64,000 bases of DNA, taken from the NCBI GenBank assembly GCA_020444075.1, contig JAHLLR010000001.1, positions 136,569-200,568 on the forward strand, given 5' to 3'. How positions within the stretch are numbered: position 1 is the stretch's first letter; each line of letters begins with the position of its first letter. Below, one piece after another: positions 54,191 to 62,462 of this stretch. The DNA is from Deltaproteobacteria bacterium (lineage in GTDB: Bacteria > Desulfobacterota > Desulfobacteria > Desulfobacterales > Desulfosarcinaceae). The notes beneath the pieces are model-generated. The model was given only the letters and a program-made list of their open reading frames with translations, was not told the origin of the DNA and ran no database searches. The position numbers were made by a program, and so were the translations under genes.

Positions 54191-54985
54191 ATGAAAAGTA
54201 AATTTTTTTTGATTTTACTCTTACTTATTTTATCGACCGGAACCGCCTTTGCCAAGGTGGTCTCCCAGTCGATAGCCTACACGGAGGACGGCGTATCCCT
54301 GGAAGGTTATCTCGCCTACGATGATACCGTTTCCGGCAAGGCACCCGGGATTCTGGTGGTCCACGAATGGTGGGGACTCAACGACTACGTTCGCTCCCGC
54401 GCCGAACAACTGGCCCGGATGGGATACGTGGCCTTTGCCCTGGACATGTACGGCAAAGGCAAATCCACCGAGCACCCGGATCAGGCCGCCGCCTGGATGA
54501 AAGCGATCAACGCCAACATGGACCAGTGGCTGAAACGGGCCATGGCGGGACTGGACGTGCTCAAGAAACAGCCCCGTGTGGATACCCGCCGGATGGCGGC
54601 CATCGGGTATTGTTTCGGGGGTGCCACGGTTCAGGTGCTGGCTTATGGGGGTGCGGATCTCAAAGGGGTGGTCAGTTTCCACGGCTCCCTGATTCCCCCC
54701 TCCGCCGAGCAGGCCGGGAGGACCACCCAGGCCAAAATTCTGATCTGCCACGGCGCCCAGGACCCCATGAACACGCCTGAGGCAATGACCGCCTATGTCA
54801 ATGCCATGAACGCCTCAACCATCGACTGGCAGTTGATCGTCTACGGCGGCGCCCGCCACAGCTTCACCAACCCGGATGCGGACAAGCGGAGCATGGCAGC
54901 CCTAGCCTACAGCCCGTCGGCGGACCGCCGATCCTGGCAGCAAATGACCAACTTTTTCAATGAAGTGCTCGGGGATGAAAAATGA
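54191..54985 (+). CDS. dienelactone hydrolase family protein, exported
   Basis: A 264-residue alpha/beta hydrolase with a signal peptide (1-22, ending GTAFA). The DLH features are clear: HEWWGLNDYVRSRAEQLA, DMYGKGKSTEHP, the nucleophile Cys in GYCFGGATVQ, the Asp in HGAQDPMNTPEAM and the His in ARHSFTNPDAD. Periplasmic members are common and their natural substrates mostly unknown. AAAGGAG six bases before the ATG fixes the start. Confidence 0.9.
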   Translation: MKSKFFLILLLLILSTGTAFAKVVSQSIAYTEDGVSLEGYLAYDDTVSGKAPGILVVHEWWGLNDYVRSRAEQLARMGYVAFALDMYGKGKSTEHPDQAAAWMKAINANMDQWLKRAMAGLDVLKKQPRVDTRRMAAIGYCFGGATVQVLAYGGADLKGVVSFHGSLIPPSAEQAGRTTQAKILICHGAQDPMNTPEAMTAYVNAMNASTIDWQLIVYGGARHSFTNPDADKRSMAALAYSPSADRRSWQQMTNFFNEVLGDEK

Positions 54986-55108
54986 ATCCCGGCATGCCGG
55001 TTAACGGACCAGCGGAGATATTTTGTCAGACGCGTTGCAGTGTATGCAACAACACCCGAAAACCCCACATCAGCAGACCCTGATGTTCACGATAGAAAGG
55101 ATACCGAC

Positions 55109-55276
55109 ATGAGCGATACCGAAGAAAAAACCTTGTGTGCCCTCCAGGAAGAGGGCTTTATCGAATCCAATACAAAATCGTTTAAAAAACTGATCCAGCC
55201 CGCCGCGCACTTCTGCAAAAACTGCGGGCGCAGCGCGGTGAGCGAGAAGAACCTGTGCAACCCCGAAAAGCTTTAA
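55109..55276 (+). CDS. small Cys-containing protein, 55 aa
   Basis: Start at 55109 with AAAGGA seven bases upstream; a longer in-frame reading from 55040 lacks a ribosome site. The C-terminal part FCKNCGRSAVSEKNLC suggests a CxxC zinc or disulfide site. I recall similar short proteins next to other Desulfobacterota genes but cannot name a family. An intrinsic terminator follows 18 bases after the stop, which supports expression. Confidence 0.75.
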   Translation: MSDTEEKTLCALQEEGFIESNTKSFKKLIQPAAHFCKNCGRSAVSEKNLCNPEKL

Positions 55277-55294
55277 TTAGATTCAGGGTCCCTA

Positions 55295-55330
55295 AAAAAG
55301 CGCCGTGGGCATTCACTCACGGCGCTTTTT
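55295..55330. terminator. bidirectional intrinsic terminator
   Basis: AAAAAGCGCCGTG (55295-55307) pairs perfectly with CACGGCGCTTTTT (55318-55330) around a 10-base loop. The T run serves the plus-strand 55-aa gene; the A run gives a T run for the convergent gene at 55357-55545. Confidence 0.9.
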
Positions 55331-55356
55331 ATTTAGTCAATCGGGTTGACAGTGTT

Positions 55357-55545
55357 TCAATGCACAGGATCGACAATCTTCAGCCGACCCGCATACCGGC
55401 CGACCACAGCGTCCTCGACACAATTTTCCATTTCCGCATCGCTGATGCTATTCGGATCTCTCAACTCGTCCAGGGGACAAACAAAATCGTTGCCCGCCAG
55501 ATCCCTGACCTTCACATATAGGGTTTCCCTGTTTTCTGTGTTCAT
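55357..55545 (-). CDS. small conserved-looking protein, 62 aa
   Basis: Starts at the ATG at 55545 (MNTENRETLYVKV), with AAAGGA nine bases before; an in-frame TTG six codons earlier is less likely because it lies before that ribosome site. The protein is acidic and contains GNDFVCPLDELRDPNSISDAE and ENCVEDAVVGRYAGRLKI, with two Cys. The family is not recognised. It converges on the terminator at 55295-55330. Confidence 0.7.
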   Translation of the reverse strand: MNTENRETLYVKVRDLAGNDFVCPLDELRDPNSISDAEMENCVEDAVVGRYAGRLKIVDPVH

Positions 55546-55659
55546 AGGTGTCTTTCCTTTCAATCAATAGCCGACTATTCTAAGCGAGGATGAATCGGCA
55601 ATGGTTTTTTAGTTTGGTAAATCATCATGCTGCAGCACTTCATTTCCACGACCACCCGC

Positions 55660-56673
55660 TCAACGAATGAGCTCTTCCGGTGGTGGGTGACGCAGCCCCT
55701 TTATCCATGATTCGGGAAAGGCCCCGTGGCCATTGGCCGCCCCCAACAAGGCGCCCAGTACCGCTCCCCTGCCGGCGTTATCGCCGCCCAGGTTGGTATT
55801 GGCGATCAGCCCCCGGGCCGCATCATCGTGATATTTCAGGGCCAGGTAGGCGATGGCCGGAAGCGCATCTTCCACATAGCAGGCGCTGCTGAGTCGCCGT
55901 CCCACGACAATTTCGTCAGGATCGTCAAGCCATCGCACCAAAGGGTGGCCCAGCAGCGGGTTGTCCTGCCGCCGGACCTTGTCGGTAATCACGTCAGATA
56001 GACCTTCACCGCTCAAAACGGGAAGCAGCACATCCATAAGAAATTCACAGGCGGCCACCATGCGCTCACCCAAATGGGTGTGGCCAAGATGTTCGAATGC
56101 GGCCCGCCTGGCCAGGTCGGGGTCGTCGACGTAGAAGACGGCCAGCGGGACCATTCCGATAATGCCGCTGATGTGCTTTTCCATGACGCCGCATGCCCGT
56201 GGCGGCTTTCCGGACGAAAAGTTGTTGAAAAAATGACGGTGATACTCCTCCACATAGGTATCCCGATGGCTGCCGGCGGTGGTCAGGAAGGCGATGTAGT
56301 CAGCCAGATAGGCATCTGCATTGTAGCCGTTGTTTTCCAACAGGCTGTTGAGCAACAGGGTGCAGAGCTTCAGATTCAGGGTATTTTCACCAGCCTCGAG
56401 AAACTGGTGGTAGTGCACACCCGCACGTCCCCAGAACCGCTCCTGGCCGTGGAGGATGTCTGCCTTTGTGTTGATCGGTGTGTATGTGGAGCGCCAGAGA
56501 ATGCTGTCCGGATGCGGATTTTTCGGGGCCAGATAGCCACGCACCTGACCATAATCCCTTTCAAGTGCCTGTCGGTCGTAGTACCAGTGAACCGGCATGG
56601 CCAGGGCATCGCCAACGTACATGCCCAAGATCGCCCCTTTTATCCTGGATTCCCTGTCCGCTGCAGTGACCAT
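55660..56673 (-). CDS. ADP-ribosylglycohydrolase family protein
   Basis: A 337-residue protein of the DraG/ARH fold. The first metal motif is GAILGMYVGDALAMPVHWYY. The C-terminal motif reads NLGGDNAGRGAVLGALLGAANG, where classical members have GGDxD: the second Asp is Ala. Such variants exist in a distinct branch, and their activity on ADP-ribosylated substrates is less certain. A third part, YVEDALPAIAYLALKY, is typical. It lies 25 bases after the SDR pseudogene on the same strand. Confidence 0.88.
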   Translation of the reverse strand: MVTAADRESRIKGAILGMYVGDALAMPVHWYYDRQALERDYGQVRGYLAPKNPHPDSILWRSTYTPINTKADILHGQERFWGRAGVHYHQFLEAGENTLNLKLCTLLLNSLLENNGYNADAYLADYIAFLTTAGSHRDTYVEEYHRHFFNNFSSGKPPRACGVMEKHISGIIGMVPLAVFYVDDPDLARRAAFEHLGHTHLGERMVAACEFLMDVLLPVLSGEGLSDVITDKVRRQDNPLLGHPLVRWLDDPDEIVVGRRLSSACYVEDALPAIAYLALKYHDDAARGLIANTNLGGDNAGRGAVLGALLGAANGHGAFPESWIKGLRHPPPEELIR

Positions 56674-56698
56674 AAAGACGCCTTACCCTAAATACCGG

Positions 56699-57412
56699 TT
56701 ACTTAAATGTCCGCAACGCGCCCATACCCCCATCCACCGCAATCACCTGACCGGTGACCCACGAGGATGCATTCTCGAGCAGGAATATTGCCGCAGCCGC
56801 GATATCCCCCGCACTTCCAAACCGTTTGAGGCGGATGTCGATCCTCAGCCGCAGTTCGTTTTCCGTCGTCGGACAACAGCATGGTGGCCATATTGGTGTC
56901 GGTCAAGGACGGGGCGATGGCGTTGACCCGGATTATCGGTGCGAACTCGGCGGCCAGCGAGCGGGTCAGGCCCTCCACGGCCCCCTTGGCACTGGCAATG
57001 GAGGCGTGAAAGGGCATACCCGTTCCCACCGCCACCGAGCTGAACAAAACGATGGATGACGGGTTTTCCGCCATTTTCAGGCCAGGCAGGCAAGCTTGAA
57101 TGGCCTTGACAGCACCGAGGAGATTGATCTGCGAGTCGGCAAGGAAATCGTCTTCCTTGATGCGGTGAAAGGGCCGCAGTCGAATGGAACCCGGACAGTA
57201 AGCCAGACCTTGAATCCTGTCCGGAAGGTTACCCGCATCAATCTCCTCCCGGTGACATCCACCGGCAGGTGGGTCACCCCGGGCAACTTAGCCACACTGC
57301 CCGCCGACCGGGAAATCGCCACTACCGAATACGCTTTGGCTGCCATTCGGCGCGTAATCTCAAGTCCGATACCCGACGTGCCGCCAACTACGACAAACGA
57401 TTTTGAACCCAT
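56699..57412 (-). pseudogene. short-chain dehydrogenase (SDR), two frameshifts
   Basis: Three frames together rebuild one ~237-residue SDR. Frame 1 (from 57412) gives the NAD site VVVGGTSGIGLEITRRM up to LPVDVTG. One base is missing near 57243-57252; the next frame continues EEIDAGNLPDRIQGLAY to LPGLKMAENPSSIVLFSSVA and VRVNAIAPSLTDTN-like sequence to LLSDD. One extra base near 56858-56866 then restores a third reading, RFGSAGDIAAAAIFLLENA to IAVDGGMGALRTFK. The active-site Tyr position is Ile (SIASAKGAVEG). Either a decaying gene or two sequencing errors. Confidence 0.85.
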
Positions 57413-57432
57413 TTCCCATTCTCCATTTATTT

Positions 57433-57555
57433 TCAGGGACTCACGGACGCCGGTTGCAGATACCAGATTAAGATGGTGCCGAGTTCGGACCGGCAGGCAT
57501 CGATACCCCGGTATTGATAGCCTGCCACAAGTTGCCCCTGGCCGCAGACATCCAC
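57433..57555 (-). CDS. possible 40-aa peptide between MoaD-like and SDR genes
   Basis: GTG-started frame beginning three bases after the MoaD-like stop and ending 20 bases before the SDR pseudogene. It contains two Cys and GQLVAGYQYRGIDACRSELG, which has protein-like composition. No family is recognised. Tight spacing suggests a small operon member or a remnant. Confidence 0.3.
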   Translation of the reverse strand: MDVCGQGQLVAGYQYRGIDACRSELGTILIWYLQPASVSP

Positions 57556-57558
57556 AGC

Positions 57559-57798
57559 CTACATTCCACCGACAGCCGGTACGAAAGCCACGCGGTCGCC
57601 GTCCGCCAGTCGGCCATCGCGTCCCACCCGTCTACCGTTGACGAATACCGTGGCAATCTCTTTTTCGGGAACCCGCACGTGGTCTATTAAATTTCCGATG
57701 GTAGCGTTGTCTTCACCAAGCGTTATGGATATTGGCTGATCGTGCCGGCAGGTGTCGTCATTGGAAAGCGATGCAAAGCACTTGACATTAATTTTCAT
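57559..57798 (-). CDS. MoaD/ThiS-like sulfur carrier protein
   Basis: A 79-residue beta-grasp protein: VKCFASLSN at the start, VFVNGRRVGRDGRLADGDRVAF and a C terminus PAVGGM. The Gly-Gly is followed by one Met, so the chain would have to be trimmed to expose Gly-Gly for adenylation, or the protein works otherwise. Such proteins supply sulfur for molybdopterin, tungstopterin or thiamin. No activating enzyme or AOR gene is present in the window. It heads the minus-strand unit that includes the SDR pseudogene and the ADP-ribosylglycohydrolase. Confidence 0.82.
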   Translation of the reverse strand: MKINVKCFASLSNDDTCRHDQPISITLGEDNATIGNLIDHVRVPEKEIATVFVNGRRVGRDGRLADGDRVAFVPAVGGM

Positions 57799-58226
57799 GG
57801 TTCACCTCACACGTTTTAAATTCAGTTTGAATTGATGAAAAATCGTACACTTCAACAGTATTCACCGGCTTGAGATCTTCAAGGTGCACCAGAAACAGAC
57901 GGGTTAGCCGGGCAGGCGTAGGAAAAAAACAACTCCTCGTTTTAAATAGGTTTTATTAAGAGCACAGGAACAGACGGTGGATTTAACCTACCACTGAATG
58001 ACCAAAAGACTGTTTGTTTGAAAGCCGGAAATAACCTCCACCTATTGAAAAACCGCCGTTACTCCCACGAGAGTGACAGCAGATAAATTGTGCGCTATGG
58101 TGAATTTGCATGATGCTGCCGACTGGAACCGTGGAGGCGCAACCGTCTTGGCCAACGCATCCAAGCAATACCGGGAAGGCTTTTTAATCGGCAGTTCCCG
58201 TATTTCAACCAAGCGGAAAAGTAGAT
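57799..58226. other. 428-bp intergenic region between divergent genes
   Basis: No gene is recognised. Open frames on the minus strand up to 70 codons have no ribosome site. The region should hold the divergent promoters of the MoaD-like gene and the 293-residue gene; no clear -35/-10 pair was found. Confidence 0.35.
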
Positions 58227-59108
58227 ATGCCTGAAGACATAAGGGACAGATCATCCATCGGCCATGCCGATGTCACCGCACTTAACTTCGTCAGATCATC
58301 CACACCCTTTGTATTCAGGAGACATTTCAGGCAGGGCCTCCGATCACATATCATGGAAATCCTCAACGCGTCGGATGTGGAAATCGAGCAATCGGGGAAG
58401 GTGATCGACGGGATGAGATGGTTTCCCAAAGCGCCGCCGCGCAGGATGTTTCGCATTTTCCGGGCACGATTGAAAACTCTCGAAAATGCACTGGTTGAAA
58501 TCGGGCGGGTCAAAATCGTCGAGCGATATCTGGCACCCGATTTCATGGCCCGGTCCACAGAATGCATCGTGGATTACCGGGGGCCCGAAGGCCGGGACCT
58601 GATGCTGTGCGGATTTCAGGCATATGTCAGGGGTGAGATCCTGGATCCATGGACCATTCTTGGCACCGGGGAACTGCTGCCGGGGTTGTATGAAACATTT
58701 CGTGCCCAGGACAGGACGTTTGCCCTGCCGAAAAGCCGATGGGTCGAGACGGTCCGGGAAAAGGGAGCCGGGTTCATCGGTAAAATCAAACGGATGGCCA
58801 CCGAAGCCGGGCACATCCCCGATCTGGCCGGTGCAGGCAACCTGATCATCACCGTCACCGGCGGCATCTGTCTGGTGGACATCAACAACATCTCAAGGGT
58901 TTCTCCGGGGACTTCGATCGATCTGGACGAAAAAGGCTATCCCGTTTGCGACAAATCCATCGAAGCGCTGTCTCTGATCGAAGAAAAAATCCTCGGCAGA
59001 TCGGTCGACATGAATGAGAAACTTTATCAGCGGTTCCTCGACCCGCGGCGGCGAAAGGAGGTCAGGGCCAAAGAAAAAGGGTTCTGGACAATGAAGGACA
59101 CCGGCTGA
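58227..59108 (+). CDS. uncharacterised protein, 293 aa
   Basis: A soluble protein without signal peptide or membrane helix. The centre has VKIVERYLAPDFMARSTECI and a Trp-containing ILDPWTILGTGELLPGL; the late segment GNLIITVTGGICLVDINNIS followed by SIDLDEKGYPVCDKSIE resembles the metal/catalytic strand region of some kinase-fold proteins, but this is weak. The first ~40 residues may be extra: an internal ATG at residue 43 (MEILNASDVE) could be the start. No neighbour on the same strand. Confidence 0.7.
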   Translation: MPEDIRDRSSIGHADVTALNFVRSSTPFVFRRHFRQGLRSHIMEILNASDVEIEQSGKVIDGMRWFPKAPPRRMFRIFRARLKTLENALVEIGRVKIVERYLAPDFMARSTECIVDYRGPEGRDLMLCGFQAYVRGEILDPWTILGTGELLPGLYETFRAQDRTFALPKSRWVETVREKGAGFIGKIKRMATEAGHIPDLAGAGNLIITVTGGICLVDINNISRVSPGTSIDLDEKGYPVCDKSIEALSLIEEKILGRSVDMNEKLYQRFLDPRRRKEVRAKEKGFWTMKDTG

Positions 59109-59165
59109 ACGGAATCAGGCGTCCGGGAAAAGAGAGGCACAGGGCAATCGGGCACAAGCATACTG

Positions 59166-59273
59166 ATGCCCGGACAGGCACCCGTCCGGGCATATCCCGA
59201 TCGGTGCCGTGAACCGCCCCATGCGGACCCATGCACGGAACTGTCAGGGAAGCCGGCTGTCCCCCGGCTTCCC
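59166..59273. terminator. two perfect 10-bp hairpins between convergent genes
   Basis: ATGCCCGGAC (59166-59175) / 59184-59193 and GGGAAGCCGG (59247-59256) / 59264-59273, with loops of eight and seven bases. They lie between the convergent 293-aa gene and mscL. Neither is followed by a T run, so they are not canonical intrinsic terminators, but the position suggests transcription stopping from both sides. Confidence 0.5.
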
Positions 59274-59301
59274 GTTTCTCCCTTAGTGATCTGATGATAA
59301 G

Positions 59302-59706
59302 TTACTTCCGCTCCTTCAATAAATCACGGATTTCCTTGAGCAAGACTTCTTGCGCAGGGGGTTCCGGCGGCGCTTGGGGCGCTTCTTCCTCTTTTCGCTT
59401 GAGCGAGTTGATTGCCTTGACGGCGATAAAAATTGCGAAGGCGATGATGGTGAAATCGACCACCGATTGAATGAATTTGCCATAGCTGATGACCACGGCA
59501 GGAAGGTCTCCCGAAGCCTCTTTGACCGTGAGCGCCAAATTGGTGAAATCGACACCCCCCAAGAGCACGCCTATCGGGGGCATAATCACGTCACCGACGA
59601 AGGAAGAGACGATTTTGCCGAAGGCCGCTCCAATAATGATGCCCACCGCCATATCGACAACATTCCCCTTTACTGCAAAATCCTTAAATTCTTTAATGAC
59701 GCTCAT
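59302..59706 (-). CDS. mscL: large-conductance mechanosensitive channel
   Basis: A 134-residue inner-membrane channel that opens on hypo-osmotic shock. The start [20 protein letters not shown] and [22 protein letters not shown] (helix 1) are diagnostic; helix 2 is [19 protein letters not shown], and a cytoplasmic helix ends [18 protein letters not shown] before the ATG at 59706 sets the start; an upstream in-frame extension to 59847 is rejected because it overlaps the small cyd-linked gene and lacks a ribosome site. Confidence 0.96.
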   Translation of the reverse strand: MSVIKEFKDFAVKGNVVDMAVGIIIGAAFGKIVSSFVGDVIMPPIGVLLGGVDFTNLALTVKEASGDLPAVVISYGKFIQSVVDFTIIAFAIFIAVKAINSLKRKEEEAPQAPPEPPAQEVLLKEIRDLLKERK

Positions 59707-59753
59707 GATCCGCTCCTCCGTTAAATTATGATTTGACCGGTTCAGCCCGGCAC

Positions 59754-59876
59754 CTATACCCCCATCCCCAGCATCAACCGCACGATCCCGGCCAGCACCA
59801 GCATACTGGCCATCCCGCCGACGAACAGGCCGGCGAACCACAACCACTGGCGCTGTTTTTCAGTAAGCCGGATCAT
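59754..59876 (-). CDS. CydX/DUF2474-like small subunit of cytochrome bd oxidase, 40 aa
   Basis: An ATG-started 40-residue protein: [19 protein letters not shown] and one helix containing [18 protein letters not shown]. Its start lies inside the end of cydB (17-base overlap), as is usual for the tiny single-helix proteins (CydX, DUF2474) that stabilise the bd oxidase. The pattern K-x-Q-R-x-W-L-W-F-x-G-L fits DUF2474. Position and composition both support a real gene. Confidence 0.8.
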   Translation of the reverse strand: MIRLTEKQRQWLWFAGLFVGGMASMLVLAGIVRLMLGMGV

Positions 59877-60885
59877 GTTCGTGGGAGGCCTTGCCTCTGA
59901 ACACCCAGAAGCAATAGCCCGTGTAGGCCAGAACGCAGGGCAGCAGGAACACTGTCCCCAACAGCAGCAGGGACTGGGATTCGGGGGCGGCGGCCGCCTC
60001 CCACAGGGTCACCTTGAAAGGCACCAGCCAGGGCCAGGTGCTCACACCGATGCCGATGTAGTTCATCAGGAATATGCCCAGGGTGAGAAAAAAAGGCCGG
60101 AACTCCCGCTCGGTGCGCAGGTCCCGCCAGAGCATGACGAAGAAAACCACCGACAGAATCGGCATGGGCTGCAGGAAGTAGAAATTGGGGAGACTGAACC
60201 ACAGCGCTTTGATGTCGCTGTTCATCAGCGGCATGATCAGGCTGACCAGCCCCATGAACACGGCCACGTATATCATCACGTAGCGGGCACACTTGCGCGC
60301 CCAGTCCTGAGTGTCGCCCTCGGTTTTCATGATCGTCCAGGTGGCGCCCAACAGCGCATATCCGGTTACCAGGGCCACGCCGGTCATGACGCTGAAGGCA
60401 TCCATCCAGTCGAAGGCGCCGCCGCCGAAGTTGCGGCCGTCCACGGCGATGCCGTGAACGAAGGTGCCCAGCACCATGCCCTGCATGAAGGTGGCCACCA
60501 GGGAGCCGAAGTGAAACGAGTAGTCCCAGATACGCCTGGATTTGCCGGTGGCCTTGAAGCGGAATTCGAAGGCCACGCCGCGGAAAATCAGCCCCAGCAG
60601 CATGAGGATGATCGGGATATAGAAAGCCGGCATGAGAATGGCGTAGGCCAGGGGGAAAGCCGCAAACAGCCCGCCGCCCCCCAGCACCAGCCAGGTTTCG
60701 TTCCCGTCCCAGAAGGGTGCGATGGAGTTCATCATGCGGTCCCGGCACTGGTCGGTGGGGGCAAAGGGGAAGAGGATGCCCACGCCCAGATCGAAGCCAT
60801 CCAGCAGGATGTATAGGAAGATGGCCGTACCGATAAGTGCATACCAGACGAGCGGCAGATCCAGAAAACTCTCGAAACTAAACAT
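59860..60885 (-). CDS. cydB: cytochrome bd ubiquinol oxidase subunit II
   Basis: A 341-residue inner-membrane protein with eight or nine helices. It has LDGFDLGVGILFPFAPTDQCR near residue 30 and IAPFWDGNETWLVLGGGGLFAAFP, both strongly conserved in CydB, and GVSTWPWLVPFKVTLWEAAA near the C terminus. It completes the bd-type quinol oxidase, which reduces oxygen to water. It overlaps cydA by eight bases and the small DUF2474-like gene by 17. Confidence 0.96.
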   Translation of the reverse strand: MFSFESFLDLPLVWYALIGTAIFLYILLDGFDLGVGILFPFAPTDQCRDRMMNSIAPFWDGNETWLVLGGGGLFAAFPLAYAILMPAFYIPIILMLLGLIFRGVAFEFRFKATGKSRRIWDYSFHFGSLVATFMQGMVLGTFVHGIAVDGRNFGGGAFDWMDAFSVMTGVALVTGYALLGATWTIMKTEGDTQDWARKCARYVMIYVAVFMGLVSLIMPLMNSDIKALWFSLPNFYFLQPMPILSVVFFVMLWRDLRTEREFRPFFLTLGIFLMNYIGIGVSTWPWLVPFKVTLWEAAAAPESQSLLLLGTVFLLPCVLAYTGYCFWVFRGKASHEHDPAY

Positions 60886-62284
60886 CTTTCCCTCCTGTCC
60901 CGGCAGCCAGGTCCGTTACCAGGGCCGGCTGTTTGACGCCGTGGCTTCCATAGGCATCTTCTTCTGCGATCTCCGGCCCCTTGCCGATGAGTTTGAGGAT
61001 GTAATAGGCACCGGCGGTGAACACCAGGCCGTAGGTGACGACGAACGCGGCCAGGGAGATGGCGATCGGACCCGCGGCCACCGGCGATATGGTTTCGGAC
61101 GTACGCAATACGTTGAATACGATGAACGGCTGCCGGCCCACCTCGGTGACGAACCATCCGGCCACCACGGCCACAAATCCCGCCGGGGTCATGGCCATGC
61201 ACCACAGGTGAAACCACCGCGTGGTAAAAAGCTGCTTTTTAAGATGGAGCACCAGCGCAACCAGACCGGTGGCGATCATCAGCATTCCCAGGCCCACCAT
61301 GAGGCGGAAGGTCCAGAAGACCATGGCCACGGGCGGGCGGTCTCCGCGGGGCCAGGTTTTGAGTCCCTTGACCTCACCGTTGAAGTCATGGGTGAGAATG
61401 AAGCTGGAAAGCTTGGGAATGGCGATCTCGAACCGGTTGCGCTCGTCGTTCTGGTCCGGCCAGGCGAAGAGCCGCAGCGCAGCGCCCTGCTCCGTTTCCC
61501 AGATGCCCTCCATGGCCGCCACCTTCACCGGCTGGTGCTTGAAGGTGTTCAGCCCGTGCAGGTCGCCGAACAGCAACTGCATGGGCGCCACGAAAATGGC
61601 CATGATCATGGCCATGCCCAGCATGATCCGGGCGTGTTTCACATGCAGGCCCCGCCAAAGGTAATAGCCGCCGATGCCGCCGACCACGAAGGCCGTGGTC
61701 AGGTAGGCCCCGGTGACCATGTGGATGAAGCGGAAGGGAAATGACGGGTTAAAAATCACCTGGATCCAGTTGGTCGGGTAGAGCAGGCCGTCGGCGCCGA
61801 CGCGAAAGCCGGCCGGGGTCTGCATCCAGCTGTTGGCGGACAGGATCCAGAAGGCCGATATCAGGGTCCCCGCGGCCACGATCACCGTGGCGGCAAAGTG
61901 CATCTTCCGGCTCACCCGGTTCCAGCCGAAGAGCATGATGCCCAGAAAGGAGGCCTCCAGGAAAAAGGCCGTAAGCACTTCGTAGCCCAGCAGCGGCCCC
62001 AGCACGCTGCCCACTTGATCGGCAAACACGGACCAGTTGGTGCCGAACTGGTAGGAGAGCACCACGCCGGTGACCACACCCATGCCGAAGGTCACGGCAA
62101 AAATCTTCACCCACATGCGGTATATCTGCTCGTATAGCGGGTTGCCGGTTTTTAGCCAGCGCCACTCGACCACGGCCAGCCAACTGGCCAGGCCGATGGT
62201 AAACGCCGGGAAGGTGATGTGATAGGCCACGGTGAAGGCAAACTGGGCACGCGCCAGAAATACGGGATCAAGGTGGGAAAACAT
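60878..62284 (-). CDS. cydA: cytochrome bd ubiquinol oxidase subunit I
   Basis: A 468-residue inner-membrane protein carrying the hemes. Ligands are visible: His22 in AYHITFPAF (heme d in recent structures, formerly b595), His in FRFIHMVTGAYL (heme b558), and a Met in the region before GRQPFIVFNVLRTSE. The length, shorter than the ~520 residues of E. coli CydA, indicates the short-Q-loop (CIO-like) class. CydAB oxidises quinol and reduces O2, a frequent oxygen-defence enzyme in anaerobes. The start ATG is the first in frame, 178 bases after the SDR gene. Confidence 0.96.
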   Translation of the reverse strand: MFSHLDPVFLARAQFAFTVAYHITFPAFTIGLASWLAVVEWRWLKTGNPLYEQIYRMWVKIFAVTFGMGVVTGVVLSYQFGTNWSVFADQVGSVLGPLLGYEVLTAFFLEASFLGIMLFGWNRVSRKMHFAATVIVAAGTLISAFWILSANSWMQTPAGFRVGADGLLYPTNWIQVIFNPSFPFRFIHMVTGAYLTTAFVVGGIGGYYLWRGLHVKHARIMLGMAMIMAIFVAPMQLLFGDLHGLNTFKHQPVKVAAMEGIWETEQGAALRLFAWPDQNDERNRFEIAIPKLSSFILTHDFNGEVKGLKTWPRGDRPPVAMVFWTFRLMVGLGMLMIATGLVALVLHLKKQLFTTRWFHLWCMAMTPAGFVAVVAGWFVTEVGRQPFIVFNVLRTSETISPVAAGPIAISLAAFVVTYGLVFTAGAYYILKLIGKGPEIAEEDAYGSHGVKQPALVTDLAAGTGGKDV

Positions 62285-62462
62285 GGCAATACCTCGATAG
62301 GTTATAGTGGGTTGTCAATGGCAGGGAAGAAACGTTTAATTTCCATAATAGAGGGTATGCCGGCAAAGTCAAGTTGAACGACGATCGGCGGCAGCAGGCA
62401 AGCGGATGGCAGGTGTGGAATCAGCCATCGGCTGCCGAATCGAGTCCGGCATGACGACACGA

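Noticed and set aside
57983..58254. Short minus-strand frames upstream of the 293-aa gene
   Set aside because: No ribosome site, no family features; they cross the start of the 293-aa gene.
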